In this document: positions 1 to 4,357 of the stretch, piece after piece | Layout of the letters: each line of letters starts with the position of its first letter | Position numbering within the stretch: the first letter of the stretch is position 1 | NCBI GenBank assembly: GCA_021160945.1 | Contig: JAGHBQ010000004.1 | Coordinates: 1-5,112, forward strand | Direction: 5' to 3' | DNA length: 5,112 nt | Origin: Thermoplasmata archaeon | Lineage (GTDB): Archaea > Thermoplasmatota > Thermoplasmata > Thermoplasmatales > Aciduliprofundaceae | Notes under the pieces: model-generated | What the model was told of the DNA's origin: nothing | Databases searched by the model: none | The model's input: the letters and a program-made list of their open reading frames with translations, nothing else | Made by a program: the position numbers and the translations under genes

Positions 1-88
1 AAACTCCAAGTTCTTTGGCATCATCTTCATTTAAAATTATTTCATATCCTCCAGCCTCAATATCTATTCTTCTTACCTTCAGCTCCAA
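1..88 (-). CDS. deoA: AMP phosphorylase, N-terminal fragment (cut by left window edge)
   Basis: Reading the minus strand from TTG at 88-86 gives MELKVRRIDIEAGG, followed by YEIILNEDDAKELGV up to the window edge (29 codons plus one base). This is the small N-terminal domain typical of archaeal AMP phosphorylases, which also begin with a (K/R)V-R-x-(I/L)-D hydrophobic strand and carry a (N/D)-x-x-DA-x-ELG motif. The enzyme uses phosphate to cleave AMP (also CMP and UMP) to the free base and ribose-1,5-bisphosphate. TTG is chosen because an in-frame TGA lies two codons upstream, no in-frame ATG or GTG exists, and a perfect Shine-Dalgarno sequence ends six bases before it. The gene overlaps the 3' end of the isomerase gene by 32 bases, so the two are probably translationally coupled. 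Only the first 29 residues are visible, so the assignment rests on the N-terminal match plus the neighbour that uses its product. Confidence 0.82.
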   Translation of the reverse strand, partial: MELKVRRIDIEAGGYEIILNEDDAKELGV

Positions 89-986
89 AATTCATCACCT
101 CCTTTATTATTTCATACGCAAGATATGGCGATATCACCCCAATTTCTGTCACTATGGCATCCACATACTCTGGAGGTGTGGCATCAAATACAGGATTTCT
201 GAACTTAACCTCCGGGAAATCCTTTGGGTCTGCTATCTCCCTCGGATCCCTCTCCTCTATCTTCACCAGCTTGCCAATTACCGTCTCTGGGGAGAATTTA
301 TAGGTTTCAGCACATACTATGAAGGGGACTCTTGCTTCATGGGCTGCAAGAGCTATCTGTGAAGTCCCTATTTTGTTTATGACAGCTCCATTGGAAGCAA
401 TGGTATCGGCACCCACAACCACTATGTCAACCTCTCGCATAAAATATCGGACTGCGGAATCCACGATCATAGTAACATCTATACCCTCTTTTGCTAGAGT
501 TTTCGCTGTGATGTGCCCCTGAAACCATGGTCTGGTTTCTGTGTTAAAGACCTTTATCCTCTTCCCGTCCCTATGTGCCTGGATTATAGTTGCCAGAGCG
601 GCAGAGGAATTGCAATGTGTCAATATTGTTGCTTCTTCAGGAATTCTACCTGACCCATATTTTCCAATAATTTTGAGGGCCTCTTTGGATCTCTTAATAA
701 ATTCCTCCGCACTTCTGATTACTGATTTGCGTAGCTCTTCCAAATTCTCTCCCCTCATTCTGTTTATTACAAAATAAACGGCATTTTTGAGAGATACTGC
801 TGTGGGTCTTGTGGATATAAGGTATTCCTTTACCCTCTCTATTTCTTTTAAAAAATCTTCTTCGGTACCTGAAAAATCCTCGGCAAAATATTTCAATGCA
901 AGAGCTGCAACCCTTGCTATTCTTCCAGCACCTCTTATCTCCATGCTTTTTATGCCTTCGGCTATCTCAACAATTTTTTCATCCAT
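57..986 (-). CDS. Ribose-1,5-bisphosphate isomerase
   Basis: This cytoplasmic enzyme of 309 residues isomerises ribose-1,5-bisphosphate to ribulose-1,5-bisphosphate, the second step of the archaeal AMP pathway between AMP phosphorylase and type III RuBisCO. It belongs to the eIF2B alpha/beta/delta and methylthioribose-1-phosphate isomerase superfamily. Visible motifs: RGAGRIARVAA at 18-28, RPTAVSLKNAV at 60-70, ILTHCNSSAA at 121-130, NTETRPWFQGH at 148-158, VGADTIASNGAV at 191-202 and KIGTSQIALAAHE at 205-217. Cys125 and Asp194 are the catalytic pair; their spacing of 69 equals that of Cys133 and Asp202 in the Thermococcus enzyme as I recall it. Length and the RPTAVSL motif fit the isomerase better than a true eIF2B subunit or MtnA. 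The ATG at 986-984 has no Shine-Dalgarno sequence, but a TATA-like box sits 27 bases upstream, suggesting a leaderless start. It is 28 bases after the YlbF-like gene and overlaps AMP phosphorylase at its 3' end. Confidence 0.93.
   Translation of the reverse strand: MDEKIVEIAEGIKSMEIRGAGRIARVAALALKYFAEDFSGTEEDFLKEIERVKEYLISTRPTAVSLKNAVYFVINRMRGENLEELRKSVIRSAEEFIKRSKEALKIIGKYGSGRIPEEATILTHCNSSAALATIIQAHRDGKRIKVFNTETRPWFQGHITAKTLAKEGIDVTMIVDSAVRYFMREVDIVVVGADTIASNGAVINKIGTSQIALAAHEARVPFIVCAETYKFSPETVIGKLVKIEERDPREIADPKDFPEVKFRNPVFDATPPEYVDAIVTEIGVISPYLAYEIIKEVMNFGAEGKKNRY
94..103 (-). promoter_or_regulatory. Shine-Dalgarno site for AMP phosphorylase
   Basis: The minus strand reads AGGAGGTGAT here, complementary over ten bases to the conserved archaeal 16S rRNA 3' end (ATCACCTCCT as DNA). 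It lies inside the isomerase coding sequence and decides the TTG start at 88. Spacing from the GGAGGTGA core to TTG is six bases. It is the strongest ribosome binding site in the window and may offset the weak start codon. Confidence 0.85.
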
Positions 987-1008
987 AGAATTGATACTAT
1001 GGTATTCA

Positions 1009-1017
1009 TTATATTTA
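1009..1017 (-). promoter_or_regulatory. TATA-like box for the isomerase / AMP phosphorylase unit
   Basis: The minus strand reads TAAATATAA, and its first three bases are the stop codon of the YlbF-like gene. The centre (1013) is 27 bases from the A of the isomerase ATG (986), which is the usual archaeal TATA-to-start-site distance for a leaderless transcript. The gap holds no Shine-Dalgarno match, in keeping with this. The region is AT-rich, so a chance match is possible, and readthrough from the upstream gene is not excluded. Confidence 0.5.
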
Positions 1018-1362
1018 TTCTTTTTCCTCCTCTTCTCCTTCCATGGCTTCCACTATTGCTTTGTTTGCGCTGTCCACCAGCTCCTTAAACTTTCTCTCCG
1101 CTTTGGTGTATCTTTCCATACTCTCACTTCCCACTATCTCCTTCTCCAATTTTTGCAGAGAGATCATATCTTCTTCTATGTTCTCTCCAGTCATCTGTTT
1201 GACCTGAATATCCTTGGCTCTATCATCATACTCCTTTAAAAGTGTCTGAACATTCTCATCGCTATCCAGAGCTTTCTGAGCTTCTACAAATTCTTTATAT
1301 TCCTCGGTCTCCTTTAGAGCTTTACCAAGCTCTTTTGCTTTTTTAATTACTTCTTCACTCAT
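1015..1362 (-). CDS. YlbF/YmcA-family small helical protein
   Basis: A protein of 115 residues, highly charged and almost surely all alpha-helical, with long heptad-like stretches. The pattern fits the YlbF/YmcA (Com_YlbF) family: KAKELGKALKETEEYKEF near the N-terminus, a following ALDSDENVQTLLKEYDD segment, a KQMTGENIEED turn at 55-65, and a C-terminal helix with YTKAERKFKELVDSANKAI. In Bacillus, YlbF, YmcA and YaaT form a complex that affects RNase Y-dependent mRNA processing; the role of archaeal members is not known to me, and nothing here shows it. The extreme C-terminus is a short acidic tail (EGEEEEKE) beyond the family core. ATG at 1362-1360 is chosen because a nearby upstream ATG (1372-1370) is out of frame. 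No clear Shine-Dalgarno precedes it; a TATA-like box about 28 bases upstream suggests a leaderless or nearly leaderless mRNA. The gene is first in the leftward unit. Confidence 0.75.
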   Translation of the reverse strand: MSEEVIKKAKELGKALKETEEYKEFVEAQKALDSDENVQTLLKEYDDRAKDIQVKQMTGENIEEDMISLQKLEKEIVGSESMERYTKAERKFKELVDSANKAIVEAMEGEEEEKE

Positions 1363-1383
1363 TATTTTCCATAGCTCACATTC

Positions 1384-1396
1384 TTAATAAATATTT
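1384..1396 (-). promoter_or_regulatory. TATA-like box for the YlbF-like gene, possibly shared with the divergent gene
   Basis: The 72 bases between the divergent genes (1363-1434) hold two AT-rich blocks. This one reads AAATATTTATTAA on the minus strand; its centre, about 1390, is 28 bases from the YlbF-like ATG (1362), as for a leaderless promoter. The core is nearly palindromic, so TBP could also sit on it for rightward transcription with a start near 1417, just at the GAGGTT element before the nitroreductase gene. The assignment is by position and composition only. Confidence 0.45.
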
Positions 1397-1400
1397 GCCC

Positions 1401-1413
1401 TTAAATTTATTAA
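1401..1413 (+). promoter_or_regulatory. TATA-like box for the nitroreductase gene
   Basis: The plus strand reads TTAAATTTATTAA. Depending on which eight bases are the core, the predicted transcription start is about 1431-1436, close to the ATG at 1435, giving a leaderless mRNA. This competes with the alternative in which the box at 1384-1396 drives a transcript starting near 1417 that carries a Shine-Dalgarno element. AT-rich composition makes either call tentative. Confidence 0.42.
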
Positions 1414-1418
1414 TCTTT

Positions 1419-1423
1419 GAGGT
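1419..1423 (+). promoter_or_regulatory. Possible Shine-Dalgarno element before the nitroreductase ATG
   Basis: GAGGT lies 11 bases before the ATG at 1435; a second GAGGT at 1428-1432 is only two bases before it, too close for normal use. The first copy overlaps an in-frame TTG (1417-1419), so it cannot serve that TTG. This is why ATG, not TTG, is taken as the start. If the mRNA is leaderless, neither copy is used. Confidence 0.35.
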
Positions 1424-1434
1424 TATTGAGGTAT

Positions 1435-1956
1435 ATGGAGGTCATAGACGCAATATATGGAAGGAGAAGCATAAGATCCTACAAAAATGAAAATGTACCC
1501 GAAGAAGTTATAAAAAAGGCGATCGATTGTGGTATCCATGCACCATCAGCTGGAAATCTTCAGCCATGGGAATTTGTGATAGTTAGAGATAAGGAGATAA
1601 AGAGAAAGCTTTACAAAGCCAGTTATTCACAATATCATGTGCTGGAAGCTCCCGTGCTTATAGTTATCTGTGCAGATATAATGCGCTCCGCCTACTACGG
1701 TTCGAGAGGCATGAATCTCTATGCCCTCCAGGATACTGCTGCAGCAACCCAGAATATTCTTCTCTCTCTATACTCCATGGGCTATGGAACCTGCTGGGTA
1801 GGAGCGTTCAATGAGAGAATGGTGAGAGAAATTTTGAACCTTCCCAAGGATATCAGGCCTGTGGCAATTATAACAGTGGGGAAGGGGAATGAGAGACCCA
1901 AGAAGAGGGAGCTGAGAGCTCTAGATGAGGTAATCCACTACGAGAAGTTTAGCTAA
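1435..1956 (+). CDS. Nitroreductase-family FMN oxidoreductase
   Basis: A protein of 173 residues from the ATG at 1435, about the usual length for compact single-domain nitroreductases. These are FMN-binding homodimers that use NAD(P)H to reduce nitro compounds, quinones, flavins or other acceptors; the physiological substrate cannot be read from sequence. Family marks in order: RRSIRSY at 10-16 (phosphate-binding Arg cluster), APSAGNLQPWEFVIV at 36-50 (flavin-binding Ser and Asn), the long dimer helix LQDTAAATQNILLSLYSMG at 98-116 followed by YGTCWVGAF at 117-125, and PVAIITVGKGNERPKKR at 142-158, whose basic end commonly meets the flavin phosphate. The protein ends in HYEKF, typical of the family. 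It is transcribed alone, divergent from the YlbF-like gene and convergent with DUF763, with no partner that would reveal its job. An in-frame TTG at 1417 would add six residues but has no ribosome binding site. Family assignment is firm, substrate unknown. Confidence 0.9.
   Translation: MEVIDAIYGRRSIRSYKNENVPEEVIKKAIDCGIHAPSAGNLQPWEFVIVRDKEIKRKLYKASYSQYHVLEAPVLIVICADIMRSAYYGSRGMNLYALQDTAAATQNILLSLYSMGYGTCWVGAFNERMVREILNLPKDIRPVAIITVGKGNERPKKRELRALDEVIHYEKFS
1953..1956. other. Interlocked stop codons of two convergent genes
   Basis: The four bases CTAA hold TAA (1954-1956) for the plus-strand nitroreductase gene and, on the other strand, TAG (1955-1953) for the DUF763 gene. There is no intergenic space, so a terminator for either transcript must lie inside the opposing coding sequence. 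T-rich stretches exist on both sides (plus strand around 1997-2017; minus strand T6 at 1516-1511), but neither is convincing enough to call as a terminator. Confidence 0.9.
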
Positions 1957-3041
1957 GGAGGAACGAATCTTCTCAATCTCTGAAGCATTCTAAGCTTCTC
2001 TTTTCTATCTATTTTTGCCTCCTCGATAGTGAGTTGCAAAATCTCAATGCTCTTATCGTATGCCTTCCTGTCCACAGGTTTGGGAACCCCATCTTTCCCC
2101 CCCAAGGCAAAGGAGTATTTTACAGGATCTTTCCATGAAGGGGGCGCACCATAAATTATCTCAGCAATATATGCAAGCGCTCTAACTGTTGAGGGGCCGA
2201 TTCCCTTTACTTCCAGCAACTCCTCATAGTTTCTTGGCTGTATTTCATAAGCATCAAAAAGGGCTCTCCAGTTTATCCTCCAGGGCATTTTCAAAACCTT
2301 TACACCTGAAAAATCATCCAGAGTTTTCTGAGAACTATCACGTAGTTCTGATATCATGCTTCTTATACCGCTAACCCCGTCCTTCACAAGATCCACCGAA
2401 ATTTTTCTCGCTTCTTTGCTCTTATTTGCGGTCATGTCCAGCACTGCCTTTTCAATAGCATCCGAAATAATGCCTGAATGCGGCTCACTAACCATACTGG
2501 GAATTCCATAGAGCCAGTGATATCTTCTTGCATATTTTTTCCTTTCATTCAGTCCTTGCTGCACAACCACCCAGTTACCACACTCATCAATAACCATAGT
2601 ATGATGATAAAGCTGATATCCATCCTGAAGGGCAACATTATCTACCTTCGCTGCTAACCTGCTAACCTTTTTGAGCTTTGCTATTTTCCAAGTTGATAAA
2701 TTAAACTCCTCTCCAATTTTCTCTATCTCTTTAGGAGTTCTCTTTGAAACATTACCTTTGCCTCCAACAACTACAATGCCATTCTCTGGTTTCAACGCTT
2801 CTTTCAATGCTCCCATGGTAACTGTTGTGGTACCCGAAGAATGCCAGTCAAAACCTATTACGCAGGAAAATGCCTGAAACCAGTAGGGATCGGCGAGCCT
2901 TTTTAGTACCTCTTCTCTACCAAACTCTAATTTTATTATTTCCACTATCTCCCCCGAGAGTTTGACCATTCTCTCAAAAAGCCATTTTGGAGCATGCCCA
3001 GGATGAAGAGGAAGATCCGCTATACCACTTCTCTCCATCAT
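1953..3041 (-). CDS. DUF763-family protein with C-terminal helix-hairpin-helix
   Basis: A soluble protein of 362 residues, full length for the DUF763 family found in archaea and some thermophilic bacteria. Its biochemical function is not established to my knowledge. Recognisable segments: RSGIADLPLHPGHAPKWLF at 4-22, FDWHSSGTTTVTMGALK at 64-80, KVDNVALQDGYQLYHH at 132-147, WVVVQQGLN at 157-165 and EPHSGI at 186-191. The many conserved His, Asp and Gln residues in these blocks look like an active or metal site, but that is inference. LLEVKGIGPSTVRALAYIAEII at 275-296 is a helix-hairpin-helix of the kind that binds the DNA backbone in repair and recombination proteins. The C-terminus is basic (RKEKLRMLQRLRRF). 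Translation starts at ATGATG, where the first ATG overlaps the upstream TGA (ATGA); only a weak AGTGA element precedes it, so coupling to the upstream gene is likely. It is the last gene of the four-gene operon. Confidence 0.88.
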   Translation of the reverse strand: MMERSGIADLPLHPGHAPKWLFERMVKLSGEIVEIIKLEFGREEVLKRLADPYWFQAFSCVIGFDWHSSGTTTVTMGALKEALKPENGIVVVGGKGNVSKRTPKEIEKIGEEFNLSTWKIAKLKKVSRLAAKVDNVALQDGYQLYHHTMVIDECGNWVVVQQGLNERKKYARRYHWLYGIPSMVSEPHSGIISDAIEKAVLDMTANKSKEARKISVDLVKDGVSGIRSMISELRDSSQKTLDDFSGVKVLKMPWRINWRALFDAYEIQPRNYEELLEVKGIGPSTVRALAYIAEIIYGAPPSWKDPVKYSFALGGKDGVPKPVDRKAYDKSIEILQLTIEEAKIDRKEKLRMLQRLRRFVPP

Positions 3042-3790
3042 TTCTGCTTCACTAAAACAAAACCTTTTTCTTTAACTTCATATTTGAATATTCCCGTCTT
3101 TTCTGGATGATTGCGCACCTTCTTGATGATGAGATACTTATCAAACCCTCCTGGAGTGCGGAGCATCTCCAGTTCCAGAATAACATCCACTATCTCCTCT
3201 ATACCACTCTGCGTTGCCGTATCATAGACATTGTTGAGCATAGTGATCAGGGCAACACTCTCATAATACTGTGTATGGGCCTTTATTGTACGCAAAGCTG
3301 ATATAACCTTTGCTCTCTCGTACTGGTTAAGGAAGAAATCTAAAGAATCTATGATTATTCTGAAAGGTGGTTGAAGCTTTGATATTTCATAGGTCACCTT
3401 CGTCAGAAAATTTATCTCCTTATCCTCTTTTTTCTTTCCTGGAGTGAATATTTCATTTACAGGTATGCCCTCCTCCCTGTATCTGCTTATTATCAACTCC
3501 TTCTCCAGCACCTTTCTGTAATACTCTGCACCAATATTTACAATCTTTATATCTGTTTTCCAGTTGAAACCTTTCATTGTGCTTAGTATATCCTCATCCC
3601 TCTCAGTGGTTGTAAAATATACCACATTTTCTTTGCCCACCCCGGCTGCAGCAAACTGCTTTGCAAACAATTCTGTGCCTGATCCAGGAGTTCCAGCTAA
3701 GAGTATGGTATATCCCTTAGGTATCCCCTCCATAAGGGCCTTATCAAGCATATCTATGCCTATGGTTGTGGTTTTCAGTGCCGAATTCAT
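3038..3790 (-). CDS. KaiC/RadA-like protein with degenerate Walker A (protein B)
   Basis: A RecA-fold protein of 250 residues of the KaiC-like (RAD55/COG0467) group, one domain. The N-terminus (TTTIGIDMLDKALMEGIPKGY at 7-27) has the family's TG-x-x-x-LD-x-x-x-x-GGIP layout. The P-loop reads GTPGSGTE at 33-40: the Lys expected at 39 is Thr and the Ser/Thr at 40 is Glu, so normal ATP phosphate and magnesium binding should fail. The codons are ACA and GAA, so a single sequencing error cannot explain both changes. Kept features: YFTTTE at 58-63 with Glu63 at the catalytic glutamate position, Walker B RIIIDSLDFF at 144-153 (Asp148), and a K-x-R pair at 224-226 on the strand that in KaiC reaches the neighbour's ATP. 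A lysine-rich insertion around 105-125 is absent from protein A. It overlaps the genes on both sides by ATGA. Likely a pseudo-ATPase subunit, though altered nucleotide binding is possible. Confidence 0.85.
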   Translation of the reverse strand: MNSALKTTTIGIDMLDKALMEGIPKGYTILLAGTPGSGTELFAKQFAAAGVGKENVVYFTTTERDEDILSTMKGFNWKTDIKIVNIGAEYYRKVLEKELIISRYREEGIPVNEIFTPGKKKEDKEINFLTKVTYEISKLQPPFRIIIDSLDFFLNQYERAKVISALRTIKAHTQYYESVALITMLNNVYDTATQSGIEEIVDVILELEMLRTPGGFDKYLIIKKVRNHPEKTGIFKYEVKEKGFVLVKQK

Positions 3791-4356
3791 TCTCCCTTCA
3801 CCTCCAGCACCTCATCGGTCACAAAATTTAGCATATTTCTGATATCTTCGGTTGTCTGCTCTTCAAGGGATATTATAACCATATAGCTTTCCCAGTTTCG
3901 CAGGAAAGTAACAAAGATATGTAGAAATTCCGATAGAATCTTCAGATCATTATGTATGGCCATAGAATTTACGGAATCCAAGATGACTATAGCCTTCTTA
4001 TCGCTGTATTTCCTCAGAAGATACTCTACCTTTAGCATTATGTTCTCCAGCATAGTCGGGCTTTCTATATAGAGAAATTTATCCGAATACTCTGTTTTCA
4101 CAGGCATGAGATGCGATATAGTGTCCACAAAGAAAACTCGAGAGGAATCTATCCCAAGGAGCTCAAATATTCCCACTATGTTGCGAGAGGGTATCATGGA
4201 AGATATGTAAAATACATAGAGATCATTCTTAGTGGCAAATATATCCACAAGGGCACGAAGTGAGTCAAAATATGAATTCACATCTATGTAAAGAGCAAGC
4301 GATGAAGCCGGGGGCAGTTCGCTGAGCTTGTCCACAATTCGGGAAGATACGCTCAT
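3787..4356 (-). CDS. RecA-fold protein lacking a P-loop (protein C)
   Basis: A protein of 189 residues that I do not recognise as a named family, but whose order of elements follows the KaiC-like core of its neighbours. A first strand (SLALYID at 19-25) is followed by VNSYFDSL where the P-loop would be, with no glycines or lysine. Next come a helix, LYVFYISSMIP at 46-56 where the catalytic Glu would be, SSRVFFVDTISHLM at 71-84, a helix ESPTMLENIMLKVEYLLRK at 98-116, then KAIVILDSVNSM at 121-132, a clear Walker B-like strand with Asp127. It ends near the strand EVLEVKGE, before the segment that carries the K-x-R pair in A and B. The second half also resembles the archaeal DUF835 pattern as I remember it, which would need a profile search. 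No signal peptide or membrane segment. The gene begins one base after gene A, with a GAGGTGA site, and overlaps gene B by ATGA. Role unknown; a structural partner of A and B is plausible. Confidence 0.75.
   Translation of the reverse strand: MSVSSRIVDKLSELPPASSLALYIDVNSYFDSLRALVDIFATKNDLYVFYISSMIPSRNIVGIFELLGIDSSRVFFVDTISHLMPVKTEYSDKFLYIESPTMLENIMLKVEYLLRKYSDKKAIVILDSVNSMAIHNDLKILSEFLHIFVTFLRNWESYMVIISLEEQTTEDIRNMLNFVTDEVLEVKGE
3798..3805 (-). promoter_or_regulatory. Shine-Dalgarno site for protein B
   Basis: The minus strand reads GGAGGTGA, an eight-base match to the archaeal anti-Shine-Dalgarno sequence, seven bases before the ATG at 3790. It sits inside the final codons of the upstream gene (Leu-Glu-Val-Lys-Gly-Glu-stop) and fixes the start at the ATGA overlap. 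Protein B can therefore recruit ribosomes itself as well as by coupling. Confidence 0.8.
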
Positions 4357-4357
4357 A

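Noticed and set aside
15..777. Three plus-strand open frames (15-362, 319-522, 541-777) opposite the isomerase gene.
   Set aside because: They are complementary to a firmly identified enzyme gene with catalytic motifs; their products look random and lack initiation signals.
787..1239. Plus-strand open frame of 150 codons with a very hydrophobic stretch resembling a membrane protein.
   Set aside because: It lies antisense to the isomerase and YlbF-like genes. The Phe/Leu/Ser-rich segment is the complement of Glu/Lys codons of the acidic YlbF-like C-terminus. No ribosome site and no family resemblance.
1417..1419. In-frame TTG as the start of the nitroreductase.
   Set aside because: The only Shine-Dalgarno-like element overlaps or follows it, and family members begin a few residues before the RRS(I/V)R motif, as the ATG at 1435 does.
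1511..1516. T6 on the minus strand as a terminator for the four-gene operon.
   Set aside because: It lies more than 430 bases past the DUF763 stop, inside the nitroreductase gene, encodes ordinary Lys codons there, and has no supporting stem.
2189..2877. Plus-strand frames at 2189-2374 and 2671-2877.
   Set aside because: Antisense to the DUF763 gene, short, no Shine-Dalgarno and low-complexity Ser/Pro/Thr-rich products.
3671..3694. The odd Walker A of protein B as a sequencing error or frameshift.
   Set aside because: Two adjacent codons differ from the consensus by several bases and the frame is intact on both sides, with Walker B and other motifs downstream.
3107..3842. Plus-strand frames at 3107-3301 and 3564-3842.
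   Set aside because: Antisense to genes B and C; no recognisable motif or start signal.
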